64,000 nucleotides of DNA from Seinonella peptonophila (lineage in GTDB: Bacteria; Bacillota; Bacilli; Thermoactinomycetales; Thermoactinomycetaceae). This document shows positions 9,454-16,953 of the stretch, piece by piece. Every line of letters starts with the position of its first letter. Positions within the stretch are counted from its first letter, which is position 1. The notes below the pieces were generated by a model. The model did no database searches. It was not told where the DNA came from and saw only the letters and a program-made list of their open reading frames with translations. The stretch lies in NCBI RefSeq assembly GCF_900129355.1, contig NZ_FQVL01000005.1:124001-188000 (forward strand), given 5' to 3'. A program made the position numbers and the translations under genes.

Positions 9454-9709
9454 TGTAGACAAAGTCATATGATCTGCACGTGATCGTGGATCACAGCAAC
9501 ATTTCGATTCGGGCATGAAAGGAAGTGTGCGATCGCGTCCTATCAGTCTTTGCGGTCGGGCAAAACTCGTCTTCTCTGGCGTACGCACCTTGGAGACTCA
9601 AACCGTTTGCTTGCAGGGAAAATGTCGCTTTAGCCGTCATTCCGCTAAGCTGCGCCCGAAATGGAGTTTTTCCGACCACCCCTCACTCGTTCATTGGGGT
9701 TTGTCTACA
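9454..9709. repeat. Candidate miniature element with terminal inverted repeats
   Basis: A 256-bp segment begins TGTAGACAAA (9454-9463) and ends TTTGTCTACA (9700-9709), a perfect 10-bp inverted repeat. The interior is more GC-rich than its AT-rich flanks and has no clear ORF. The same TGTAGACAAA end occurs at 32395 and 35394, next to terminators. It is possibly a MITE-like element or a relic; no target duplication is obvious at its edges. Confidence 0.45.
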
Positions 9710-9845
9710 GTCTCACAAATTCATGTCAAGTTAAGCCAAAATATTATTTTTATAGCTTCGCTGTATGGAAAACAGAAACAAAAATTTTCATCAAAATCTA
9801 TTATATACAAATCTTAACACTTTTCACATAATTAGTTTGAATATG

Positions 9846-9881
9846 GAAAAGGGCTCCCACTGATCAACAGTCGAGAACCCC
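9846..9881 (-). terminator. Terminator of the 9902 gene
   Basis: An imperfect GC-rich hairpin (GGGTTCTC...GGGAGCCC on the minus strand, with an ACTG/CAGT inner stem) is followed by TTTT. It lies about 20 nt after the stop. Confidence 0.6.
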
Positions 9882-9901
9882 ATTCATACATTACCCACAA
9901 C

Positions 9902-10333
9902 CTAAGCAGAGTGCTTCTTTGTTTCTTGATCAACTTCTTGTAAATCAAGAACAACCATTTTTTCTTTATCGCCTTGGTGTTTACCCACACAACTTTCAAT
10001 GGCTTCTTCTACAGTGATGGTTGGATGCAGTTTAATCACTTCAAGTCGATCATATCTCTTTTTTAAGCGATAGAGTATCTTTAATGTATCATCGGTTGAG
10101 CCTGTATCAATACTGGTAACATGCCCTTTTTTTCCCATCAAGCGGTTCCAAAAGAAATAAGACCAAATCCGCCATTCTACAGCACGTTGACTATTTCTTG
10201 TTAATAAAATAAGGTGCTTTGCTTTATTATGATAAAAACCACCAAACAAAGCCGCAATCATCCGATAGGGAAAGACAAATGGAATCGCCACACCCACCAA
10301 GACAGCAAGCGTTAGTAATAGCCAATGTTCCAT
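9902..10333 (-). CDS. Small membrane protein with glycosyltransferase-2-like motif
   Basis: A 143-residue protein. Residues about 3-28 are one or two hydrophobic segments (LLLTLAVLVGVAIPFVF). The rest is soluble and includes SIDTGSTDDTLKIL, resembling the nucleotide-sugar-binding motif of GT-A glycosyltransferases, but the protein is far too short to hold the full fold. It may be a relic or a minimal GT2-like domain. The ATG at 10333 is chosen because the frame's first TTG has no ribosome site. A GGGGG site lies 45 nt upstream, beyond a hairpin. It follows degU on the same strand. Confidence 0.6.
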   Translation of the reverse strand: MEHWLLLTLAVLVGVAIPFVFPYRMIAALFGGFYHNKAKHLILLTRNSQRAVEWRIWSYFFWNRLMGKKGHVTSIDTGSTDDTLKILYRLKKRYDRLEVIKLHPTITVEEAIESCVGKHQGDKEKMVVLDLQEVDQETKKHSA

Positions 10334-10383
10334 AATATACCTACTAAAAACCTGCAAAAACAGGGCTTTTAGTAGCTTCCCCC
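10334..10383 (-). promoter_or_regulatory. Split ribosome-binding site: SD, hairpin, start (9902 gene)
   Basis: The minus strand reads GGGGGAAG (10383-10376), a hairpin with perfect 9-bp arms CTACTAAAA (10375-10367) / TTTTAGTAG (10349-10341) and an inner CCTG/CAGG stem, then GTATATT and the ATG at 10333. Without the hairpin, GGGGG is 10 nt from the ATG. The A-rich and T-rich arms also resemble a weak terminator of the preceding regulator gene, so both readings are possible. Confidence 0.45.
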
Positions 10384-10401
10384 TTTCTTACTGATCTAAG
10401 G

Positions 10402-11145
10402 TCAAATAAGCTGAACCCAACGACATTTAATCGCCATTAAGACAGCCTGTGTACGATCTTGAACACCCAGCTTATATAGTATATTACTCACATGATTTTT
10501 TACTGTTTTTTCGCTAATATATAAATGTTCACTTATTGCTCGATTATTTTTTCCCTGCGTCATTAAGCGCAAAACTTCCATTTCGCGATATGTTAAGATC
10601 TCTTGCCAATTTGTGCTTTGTTCAGTTGTATGAATACGATGAAAAGCTGTCTCTTGATGACTAAGCCTTCTTAACTCTGTAACCAACTTCTCCATTATAA
10701 CAGGATGGATGTAATAACCTCCACGAGCAATTACTCGTAATGCTTCTACCACTTGATATTGATTCACATTTTTCAGCAAGTATCCTCGCGCACCTGAACG
10801 AATACTTTCCACAGCATAGGGGTCGTTCTTTTCTGACATAATTAACACTCGTGTCTCAGGCGCAATTTGACTTAATCGATAGGTTATTTCTACTCCATCC
10901 ATTCGCGATAGATGAAGATCAACAATTGCAATGTGAGGACGCAGAGTATCGCATAGAATGGGTACATCTAATCCTTCACAACATTCACCAACCAATTGGA
11001 TATCTTGCTTCAGTTTTAAGTTTTCTTTACATTGGTTACGATATTTCTGGTTGGAATCGGCGATTACCACTCGAATCGGAGGAGTGGATACCATTTCAAT
11101 TTGGGGGGCTTCTATTTCCTGTTCAACTGGAGGCTGCCTCTCCAT
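10402..11145 (-). CDS. DegU-like NarL/LuxR-family response regulator, orphan
   Basis: A 247-residue two-domain regulator: receiver about residues 24-140, LuxR-type helix-turn-helix about 185-247 (TYREMEVLRLMTQGKNNRAISEHLYISEKTVKNHVSN). The phosphoacceptor Asp76 (AIVDLHLS), Ser104 and Lys125 are present. The acidic pair that binds magnesium is Asp30-Ser31 (IADSNQ) instead of two acids. No sensor kinase gene lies beside it, although degS precedes degU in Bacillus. An N-terminal extension of about 22 residues is unusual. Start at ATG 11145 (GAGGTGG 8 nt upstream). Synteny with comF and yigZ favours a DegU relationship; phosphorylation-dependent control is uncertain. Confidence 0.85.
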   Translation of the reverse strand: MERQPPVEQEIEAPQIEMVSTPPIRVVIADSNQKYRNQCKENLKLKQDIQLVGECCEGLDVPILCDTLRPHIAIVDLHLSRMDGVEITYRLSQIAPETRVLIMSEKNDPYAVESIRSGARGYLLKNVNQYQVVEALRVIARGGYYIHPVIMEKLVTELRRLSHQETAFHRIHTTEQSTNWQEILTYREMEVLRLMTQGKNNRAISEHLYISEKTVKNHVSNILYKLGVQDRTQAVLMAIKCRWVQLI

Positions 11146-11235
11146 CAAGAAATCCACCTCTTCCTTTAATCAAAACAAAAATCTTTACGATCTTGAACTG
11201 GAATACCAGAGTAACATGAATCCGAAATAATTGAA

Positions 11236-11280
11236 GGCGCGGAACGACCCATCATTCATTTTGATGTAGGTTACCACGCC
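11236..11280 (-). promoter_or_regulatory. Hairpin in the leader of the DegU-like gene
   Basis: GGCGUGG / CCGCGCC arms (7 bp including one G-U pair on the minus-strand RNA) enclose a 31-nt loop, about 90 nt upstream of the start. It is not followed by a T-run. Function unknown. Confidence 0.3.
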
Positions 11281-11338
11281 AAAAAAAGTGAGTACCATGA
11301 TCATTTTCCTAATGAGTCTTTCACTGATATTCTACTAC

Positions 11339-11370
11339 AAAAAGGACTCAGCCGCTATCTATGCTGAGTC
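11339..11370 (-). terminator. Rho-independent terminator of metK
   Basis: Perfect 8-bp stem GACTCAGC / GCTGAGTC followed by five T residues on the minus strand, directly after the metK stop. Confidence 0.9.
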
Positions 11371-11379
11371 TTTGCTTTT

Positions 11380-12594
11380 CTAATCCTTCACTTGGGTTCC
11401 AAGCTCAATTTGAAGAGCTTCTACTTGATCCGTTTGCTCCCAAGGCAGATCGATGTCAGTTCGACCAAAATGACCATAGGCAGAAGTCTGTCGATAGAGC
11501 GGACGACGCAAGTCGAGTTGGCGAATAATGCCTGCAGGGCGAAGATCAAAATGCTTACGAACAGCGCGAATCAAGCTTTTTTCATCAATACGGCCTGTAC
11601 CAAATGTATCAATCCGGATGGATACAGGTCTGGCAACCCCAATGGCATAAGCGAGTTGGACCTCACACTTATCAGCTAATCCGGCAGCTACGATATTCTT
11701 CGCTACATAACGTGCTGCATATGCTGCCGAGCGATCCACTTTTGTCGGATCTTTACCCGAAAAAGCTCCTCCTCCATGCCTTGCATAGCCACCATATGTA
11801 TCAACGATAATTTTTCGACCTGTTAAGCCCGCATCGCCCATCGGCCCACCAATAACAAATCGACCTGTAGGATTAATAAAATAATGTGTTTGGGAGTCTA
11901 ACATTTCTGCAGGTACTATGGGTTCTATCACATGACGAATAATCTCTTGTTTTAATTGATCATGCTCGATCTCTTCAGCATGCTGCGTAGAAACCACAAT
12001 CGTATCAATCCGCACTGGGCGATTCTCTTCATACTCCACTGTTACTTGCGTCTTTCCATCAGGACGTAAATATGGCAAGGTTCCGTCTATCCGCACCTCA
12101 TGCAAACGCCGAGCAAGTCGATGAGCGAGTGATATGGGTAATGGCATCAATTCAGGAGTCTCGTTACACGCATATCCAAACATCAATCCCTGATCGCCCG
12201 CACCGATCGCTTCAATTTCTTGCTCATCCATTGATCCTTCACGCTTCTCTAATGCTTGATCAACGCCTTGAGCAATATCAGAAGACTGTTCGTCGATTGA
12301 AGTTAATACAGCACAAGTAGTAGCATCAAAGCCATATTTTGCTCGTGTGTAACCGATTTCACTTATCGTATTTCGAACGATTTTGGGAATATCTACATAG
12401 CATTGTGTTGATATTTCTCCAGATACTAAGACAAGTCCTGTAGTAACTGCAGTTTCACATGCAACTCGGGCATTTGGGTCTTTTTCTAAAATGGCATCTA
12501 AAATGGCATCCGAAATTTGATCACATATTTTGTCGGGATGACCCGCCGTAACAGATTCAGAGCTAAATAGGCTGCGTTGTTTCTCCTCAGACAT
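11380..12594 (-). CDS. metK: S-adenosylmethionine synthetase
   Basis: Makes S-adenosylmethionine from methionine and ATP. The 404-residue protein has [13 protein letters not shown] at the N-terminus, [12 protein letters not shown] in the middle, and [19 protein letters not shown], all hallmark motifs. The start is set at [10 protein letters not shown] (12594), with AAGGGA 9 nt upstream; the 29-residue upstream extension is hydrophobic and not conserved in the family. A TATAAT at 12645-12640 suggests a leader of only about 40 nt, too short for the S-box riboswitch common on Bacillus metK. Confidence 0.97.
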   Translation of the reverse strand: MSEEKQRSLFSSESVTAGHPDKICDQISDAILDAILEKDPNARVACETAVTTGLVLVSGEISTQCYVDIPKIVRNTISEIGYTRAKYGFDATTCAVLTSIDEQSSDIAQGVDQALEKREGSMDEQEIEAIGAGDQGLMFGYACNETPELMPLPISLAHRLARRLHEVRIDGTLPYLRPDGKTQVTVEYEENRPVRIDTIVVSTQHAEEIEHDQLKQEIIRHVIEPIVPAEMLDSQTHYFINPTGRFVIGGPMGDAGLTGRKIIVDTYGGYARHGGGAFSGKDPTKVDRSAAYAARYVAKNIVAAGLADKCEVQLAYAIGVARPVSIRIDTFGTGRIDEKSLIRAVRKHFDLRPAGIIRQLDLRRPLYRQTSAYGHFGRTDIDLPWEQTDQVEALQIELGTQVKD

Positions 12595-13045
12595 ATCCTT
12601 CGTTCCCTTCACACCTTTAAAGTAGTATATATACGTGCCATTATACAGGAAATAACAGACTAACGCACTCTCAAATTGCAACAGGACTCTGTTTCTACAA
12701 GGATAGGCGTTATTCGATAAGGTCTCATCTTTTTGGGATGACTGATAAGAATCGTATTGCTCATTGAAAACAGGAGATTTAGGATTGTTCTATGAAAAGG
12801 TCGAAAATATGATGATCAAATGAAAATAGGAAACCAATCAAGTAATCCCGATTATTTCCAAGTTACGAATTTTTTTATGATACTTGCTTAATTTTTTAAA
12901 AAAGACTAGCCAGTGTTTGCGGATTCGTCTACAATAATACTACGTACAAAGAGGAGAAATTTTCCCATTCGAAATATTTCGTTCCCTTTTTTTATAAAAA
13001 GTTACGTTACAGAAACCGATTGTCAGCAATAAAGTGGTGAAAAAC
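12595..13045. other. Divergent promoter region between metK and the LCP gene
   Basis: An AT-rich 450-bp region. It holds a TATAAT for metK at 12645-12640 (minus). On the plus side AGAGGAG at 12951-12957 lies about 90 nt before the LCP start, with no clear adjacent start codon. No riboswitch consensus or gene was recognised. Confidence 0.5.
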
Positions 13046-14071
13046 ATGCAAAATTATCGACGAAGGCGAAAGGATCGCTTTCCAAAAACAGAAAGGCGTA
13101 AATGGGCGATTCGTGCACTCGTCTTTATCATTGTAGTCGCCTTAGGGTCGGCAGTTTATGCTGGGACTCAAATCTGGGATGCAATTGCAAAAGGCCAAGA
13201 TGAGTTAGAAAAGTCAAAACTCCGCGAAGGTCAAATCGATATGGATAAAGACCCTTTTGCAATCTTGTTAATTGGTTCCGATGCACGTAAGGAAGGCGGT
13301 CATAATTGGCGACCAGATGTTTTAATTGTAGCTGCGATCAATCCAAAGAAAAAATCAATGAAAATGATTAGTATTCCAAGAGATAGCTATGTAGAAATTG
13401 CCAATACAAATGGTGGTAAAGCAAAAATTAACCACGCTGCTCTCTACGGTTATCAGCATGGTGTAGACCCGGTAAAAAACACAAGAGAGACTGTCGAAAA
13501 TTTTTTACATATTCCAATCGACTATTATGCAAAGGTTAACTTTAAAGGATTTATGGATTCTGTAGATGTCTTAGGCGGCGTCGATATAAATAATAAAAAA
13601 GCGTTTAGCCAAGGGACTTTTGGCGGAGGTAAACTATTTTTTAAATTAGGTCCTCAACATTTAGACGGAGAACATGCTTTAGCATATGCAAGAATGCGGA
13701 AGAAAGATCCAAGAGGGGACTTAGGGCGTAATGAGCGCCAACGCGAGGTGTTGAATCAATTAGTTGATAAAGCAATTAGTTTAGGTGGAATTACAAAGTT
13801 CTCAGAGTTAACACAAAAAGTAGGAGCAAACTTCAGCTATAGTTTTAAGCCTACTGAGATTCCTTCTCTGATTGCAATCTATAAAAGTATTCCAAAAAAG
13901 AACACTGAAACGCTAAATCTAAAGGTAACAAATGGTCGTCGCGACCGACAAGATGTTGTTCTAGTTGATAAACAAGATAGTGAACGGATCAGTAAGATTT
14001 TGCAAGAGCAATTGGAATGGAAACCAAAGAATGATCAACAAGGAACTCAGCAAACTGATAACCAGGAGTAA
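13046..14071 (+). CDS. LytR-CpsA-Psr (LCP) family cell-wall polymer ligase
   Basis: LCP enzymes transfer undecaprenyl-linked anionic polymers or capsule to peptidoglycan. A single membrane anchor lies at about residues 22-42 (ALVFIIVVALGSAVYAG), followed by the extracellular LCP domain. Conserved residues include FAILLIGSDAR, RPDVLIVAAINP, SIPRDSYVEI and the Arg-rich GRNERQREVLNQL. The start at 13046 is uncertain; a GTG at 13034 is in frame and the ribosome site (GGTGA) is modest. It lies beside yigZ and near the sugar-transferase gene, consistent with teichoic-acid or exopolysaccharide attachment. Confidence 0.92.
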   Translation: MQNYRRRRKDRFPKTERRKWAIRALVFIIVVALGSAVYAGTQIWDAIAKGQDELEKSKLREGQIDMDKDPFAILLIGSDARKEGGHNWRPDVLIVAAINPKKKSMKMISIPRDSYVEIANTNGGKAKINHAALYGYQHGVDPVKNTRETVENFLHIPIDYYAKVNFKGFMDSVDVLGGVDINNKKAFSQGTFGGGKLFFKLGPQHLDGEHALAYARMRKKDPRGDLGRNERQREVLNQLVDKAISLGGITKFSELTQKVGANFSYSFKPTEIPSLIAIYKSIPKKNTETLNLKVTNGRRDRQDVVLVDKQDSERISKILQEQLEWKPKNDQQGTQQTDNQE

Positions 14072-14075
14072 TAAC

Positions 14076-14106
14076 AAAAGAGCAAGAATGGTTCTTGCTC
14101 TTTTTG
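14076..14106 (+). terminator. Rho-independent terminator of the LCP gene
   Basis: The stem GAGCAAGAA / TTCTTGCTC with a 3-nt loop, preceded by an A-run and followed by five T residues, sits 5 nt after the stop. The next gene begins only 20 nt later, so some readthrough into yigZ is likely. Confidence 0.9.
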
Positions 14107-14126
14107 TTGTGGAATGGAGTGATCCC

Positions 14127-14744
14127 ATGCAATCATACATAACAGTCAAAACACCTGCCATCCAAACATATACGATCCAAAAATCACGTTTTATCAGTAT
14201 GATTCGTCCCATTCAATCATTAATAGAGGCAAACGAATGGCTTCGAACTGTAAAAAAAGAGTATTATCGAGCGACCCATCACTGTTATGGGTTTGTGATT
14301 GATTCTAAGATTTTAAAATCGAGTGATGATGGTGAGCCTTCTGGAACAGCAGGTCAACCCATCCTTGAACAGATTCAAGCAATGAATTGTTTTTTTACGG
14401 GAATTATAGTTATACGATATTATGGGGGTGTAAAGCTAGGAACGGGTGGATTGGTACGTGCCTATACAGAGGGCGCAAAACTTGCTCTTGATGCGGCAAC
14501 AATGGTCACAATGGATCATTCACAACAGCTAACGCTTTATTTTGACTATGTTTATTTCGGTCGGTTAGAGTATGAACTGCGGCAACATGCAGTCATCAAT
14601 GAAGAGCCCATCTATTTAGATAAAGTCATATGGAACATCTGGGTATCTGTTCCTACTGTCTCCAATCTAGTCGCCCAACTGCAAAATTGGACAAATGGAC
14701 AAATCGAAATCAAGTATGGAGAGCGAACCTATCAGCCGCTTTAA
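14127..14744 (+). CDS. YigZ/IMPACT family protein
   Basis: A 205-residue protein of the UPF0029/IMPACT family (YvyE in Bacillus), whose exact biochemical role is unsettled. The family signature is seen in DGEPSGTAGQPILEQI and VIRYYGGVKLGTGGLVRAY. The start ATG at 14127 has GGAG 7 nt upstream; longer in-frame extensions overlap the LCP gene and its terminator. Neighbourhood (degU, LCP, sugar transferase) matches Bacillus. Its stop overlaps by 3 nt the end of a small convergent gene on the minus strand. Confidence 0.9.
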   Translation: MQSYITVKTPAIQTYTIQKSRFISMIRPIQSLIEANEWLRTVKKEYYRATHHCYGFVIDSKILKSSDDGEPSGTAGQPILEQIQAMNCFFTGIIVIRYYGGVKLGTGGLVRAYTEGAKLALDAATMVTMDHSQQLTLYFDYVYFGRLEYELRQHAVINEEPIYLDKVIWNIWVSVPTVSNLVAQLQNWTNGQIEIKYGERTYQPL

Positions 14745-14887
14745 CGCTTCACGCTTGACCCTACCACCTCGAATGAGCCAAACGCCGTTATATTTAAAGT
14801 GAATTGTCCAGCTTGAACTCGTTGCATCTTCTTTAGTAGAGCAGCACTGAACTTTTCAACTCTTTCCTCGATCAATCTTTCTGACAA
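14741..14887 (-). CDS. Small protein of unknown function (48 aa)
   Basis: A frame of 48 codons starts at TTG (14887) with AAAGGGG 7 nt upstream and reads LSERLIEERVEKFSAALLKK onward to a Gly/Phe-rich C-terminal half ending SSVKR. The first half looks like a charged amphipathic helix. The stop overlaps the end of yigZ tail to tail. The clear ribosome site and balanced composition favour a real gene, but I know no family. Confidence 0.45.
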   Translation of the reverse strand: MSERLIEERVEKFSAALLKKMQRVQAGQFTLNITAFGSFEVVGSSVKR

Positions 14888-15057
14888 AGTCCGTCCCCTT
14901 TAAGTGATACTTTAACTGTGCGATCATGCAGAGGAGTTTGTACTCTTTTCCCTAAGATTACTTGACAATTACATTTAGTTTACAAATCGCTGTATAGGCG
15001 CTTTTTTTATTTCAAGTTGGGTATAATACAGTTAACAGATTGATGGAGGTGTTGGTT

Positions 15058-15174
15058 ATGAATAACGCAACAGTAGTTAACAAAAACTTTTTGATTGGTT
15101 CACTCAATGCTGTGCTGCTCAGTCTTCCATTTTGGTTTTTGTTCTTCTACATCCTCCACATGATTACGGGCTAA
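15058..15174 (+). CDS. Small single-pass membrane peptide (38 aa)
   Basis: ATG at 15058 is preceded by GGAGGTGTTGGTT, a strong site. The product is MNNATVVNKNF followed by a hydrophobic stretch (LSLPFWFLFFYILHMI) ending at residue 38. A TATAAT lies upstream near 15022 and a terminator shared with the convergent gene lies just downstream. It has its own signals, so it is probably expressed; function unknown. Confidence 0.6.
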   Translation: MNNATVVNKNFLIGSLNAVLLSLPFWFLFFYILHMITG

Positions 15175-15201
15175 GCTAATAATCCTTCGGTTTATATATA
15201 A

Positions 15202-15231
15202 GAAAAAACGGGTGAATCAACCCGTTTTTTC
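15202..15231. terminator. Bidirectional terminator
   Basis: AAAAAACGGGT / ACCCGTTTTTT with a 6-nt loop serves both the 38-residue plus-strand gene and the convergent sugar-transferase gene. Confidence 0.9.
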
Positions 15232-15860
15232 TATCTTGCTCCATTTCCAGTTAAAACAACCCAAATGGTTCTGAAAAAGATTTTTGTATCTAAAGCCATT
15301 GATTGATTTTGAATATAGTAAAGATCTAAATCCAACTTTTCTTTTGGTGTAATATCATATCCACCATTTACTTGCGCCCAACCAGTTAAACCAGGTTTGA
15401 CTAACAGACGATGTTTAAAATCAGGAATCTCTTGGGCAAACTCTTCAGTGAAAATTGGGCGTTCTGGACGAGGACCGATCAGACTCATTTCTCCACGAAA
15501 TACATTTAATAACTGTGGTAATTCATCAATTCTTGTTTTGCGAATGAACTGTCCGATACGCGTCACACGAGCGTCATTTTGTGTTGCCCACTGCGGACCA
15601 TTCTTCTCAGCATCATTACGCATTGAACGAAACTTTATCACATTGAATAACGTCCCATTTAAACCATTCCGTACTTGTTTATAGAAAATGGGGCCCGGAG
15701 ACTCCAATTTGATCGCAATTGCTGTAATAATGAGCACAGGCAACGTAACCACTAAGAGTAGCAAGCAGAACAGCACTTCAAACACTCTCTTACCAATATG
15801 ATAAGCGGATGAACCGCCAATATTTGTCGTTGTTGTCAATAATACATTCTCTGCTTTCAT
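15231..15860 (-). CDS. Undecaprenyl-phosphate sugar phosphotransferase (initiating enzyme)
   Basis: Starts polysaccharide repeat-unit synthesis by moving a sugar-1-phosphate to undecaprenyl phosphate. The 209-residue protein has one membrane segment near residues 27-50. The bacterial sugar transferase core follows: ESPGPIFYKQVRNG, FNVIKFRSM, RKTRIDELPQLLNV, MSLIGPRPERP and KPGLTGWAQV. It is the short form without the multi-membrane N-terminal domain. It is transcribed separately from the rest of the cluster. Between its strong ribosome site and ATG lies an ACTGTTAC/GTAACAGT inverted repeat. Confidence 0.93.
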   Translation of the reverse strand: MKAENVLLTTTTNIGGSSAYHIGKRVFEVLFCLLLLVVTLPVLIITAIAIKLESPGPIFYKQVRNGLNGTLFNVIKFRSMRNDAEKNGPQWATQNDARVTRIGQFIRKTRIDELPQLLNVFRGEMSLIGPRPERPIFTEEFAQEIPDFKHRLLVKPGLTGWAQVNGGYDITPKEKLDLDLYYIQNQSMALDTKIFFRTIWVVLTGNGAR

Positions 15861-15914
15861 AGTCGACTGTTACAAAAGAGACTAACGCTCCAAGTAACAG
15901 TACGTCACCTCCTA
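15861..15914 (-). promoter_or_regulatory. Split ribosome-binding site: SD, hairpin, start (sugar transferase)
   Basis: The minus strand reads TAGGAGGTGACGT (15914-15902). Perfect 8-bp arms ACTGTTAC (15901-15894) / GTAACAGT (15873-15866) with an inner GGAG/CTCT stem follow, then CGACT and the ATG at 15860. Collapsing the hairpin leaves 11 nt between GGAGG and ATG. The repeat could instead be a protein operator, as related sequences occur nearby. Confidence 0.5.
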
Positions 15915-15926
15915 TATCACTCAAAG

Positions 15927-15945
15927 ATTACAGTAATGTTACAAA
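15927..15945 (-). promoter_or_regulatory. Shared 19-bp motif upstream of the sugar transferase
   Basis: The minus strand reads TTTGTAACATTACTGTAAT. It matches 18 of 19 bases of the site at 25421-25439 upstream of the polysaccharide operon. Likely a shared promoter element or operator. Confidence 0.4.
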
Positions 15946-16008
15946 GCAACCCTAGTGCTAAGTATACTCTAGCCTTTGTCAGTTTACAACTATAAATTTT
16001 AATTCTTG

Positions 16009-16953
16009 CTATACTTTTGGACCAACATGCATGACAGCATACTCAGTTTGATAGTGGGTGAATGTACTGCGAAGCCCATCCTTCAATCTGATTTCAGCTT
16101 TCCAATTTAATGTTTGGTTTGCCAAAGTAGGGTCAAAGTAACTATGCTTGATATCGCCTGTACGCTCGGAAGCATACTTTTTCGTAACTGGATGCTCCTG
16201 AACCTCTTCGAATAACTGGATCAATTGATTCAACGAAACGTCTTCACCTGTACCAATGTTTAAAATTTCTCCATGACCTCGATCTATTGCTGCAAGGTTT
16301 GCCCTGGCAACATCTTGTACATTGATATAATCGCGTGTCTGTGTTCCATCTCCATAGATGGTAAGCGACTCTTCTCGTAACAAACGGTCAATGAAAATGG
16401 AAACGACTCCGCCCTCCCCATGTGGATTTTGGCGAATTCCATACACATTTGCATAACGTAAAATTGTATATTCAATCCCATACAATTCCTTATAGATGTG
16501 CAGATAGTGCTCTGCTGTATGCTTTCCTGCACCATATCCTGATAAGGGTTGTATGGGATGTTTTTCATCAATCGGAAGATAAACCGGGTTTCCATAGACT
16601 GCAGCAGTGGATGCAAAAATCGTTTTCTCGACACCTGACCTGCGCGCTGCTTCAAGTAAATGAATCGTTCCCATAATATTTGTTTGTGCATCTGCTATGG
16701 GTTGCTCAATCGATACAGGCACTCGTGTTTGAGCGGCTTGATGGAAGACGACCTTGGGACGTTCATTCATCAATACTTGTTCAAGCTGAGGGCTTGTCAA
16801 ATCCATTTGATAACATGTTACAGCTTCGTTCAGATTTTCTCGATTACCAGTTGAAAAATTATCAACCACCACGACATGATGACCTTGCTCAATGCATTGA
16901 TCAACGATATGTGAACCGATAAAGCCAGCCCCACCTGTAACCAGTACCTTCAT
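16009..16953 (-). CDS. NAD-dependent nucleotide-sugar epimerase (GalE-like)
   Basis: A 314-residue extended short-chain dehydrogenase. The NAD-binding TGGAGFIGSH is at the N-terminus and the catalytic Tyr-x-x-x-Lys is in SGYGAGKHTAEHY. The substrate is likely UDP-glucose or UDP-GlcNAc (C4 epimerisation), but this cannot be fixed by sequence alone. It overlaps the upstream glycosyltransferase by 4 nt, so the two are translationally coupled. It supplies a sugar donor for the surface polysaccharide. Confidence 0.9.
   Translation of the reverse strand: MKVLVTGGAGFIGSHIVDQCIEQGHHVVVVDNFSTGNRENLNEAVTCYQMDLTSPQLEQVLMNERPKVVFHQAAQTRVPVSIEQPIADAQTNIMGTIHLLEAARRSGVEKTIFASTAAVYGNPVYLPIDEKHPIQPLSGYGAGKHTAEHYLHIYKELYGIEYTILRYANVYGIRQNPHGEGGVVSIFIDRLLREESLTIYGDGTQTRDYINVQDVARANLAAIDRGHGEILNIGTGEDVSLNQLIQLFEEVQEHPVTKKYASERTGDIKHSYFDPTLANQTLNWKAEIRLKDGLRSTFTHYQTEYAVMHVGPKV

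Larger units (their letters stand above)
9373..9901. other. Long intergenic region (comFA upstream)
   Basis: No convincing gene is seen. It contains the comFA upstream region, a 256-bp segment bounded by 10-bp terminal inverted repeats (9454-9709), an AT-rich stretch and the terminator of the 9902 gene. Overlapping short frames on both strands inside the repeat segment lack ribosome sites. Confidence 0.6.

Noticed and set aside
9491-9817. Overlapping ORFs of 60-100 codons on both strands inside the 9.5 kb intergenic segment
   Set aside because: No ribosome sites; they coincide with the GC-richer repeat segment and give unconvincing protein sequences.
12740-12830. Short plus-strand leader peptide (TTG with AGGAG) ahead of the LCP gene
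   Set aside because: Only 12 codons, about 200 bp from the gene, with no attenuator hairpin linked to it.
12595-13045. S-box (SAM) riboswitch upstream of metK
   Set aside because: No S-box consensus was recognised, and the best promoter leaves a leader of only about 40 nt.
12900-13045. A fifth SD-hairpin-start case before the LCP gene (AGAGGAG at 12951)
   Set aside because: The intervening 90 nt do not form one stem that would bring the SD to the start, so it does not fit the pattern.
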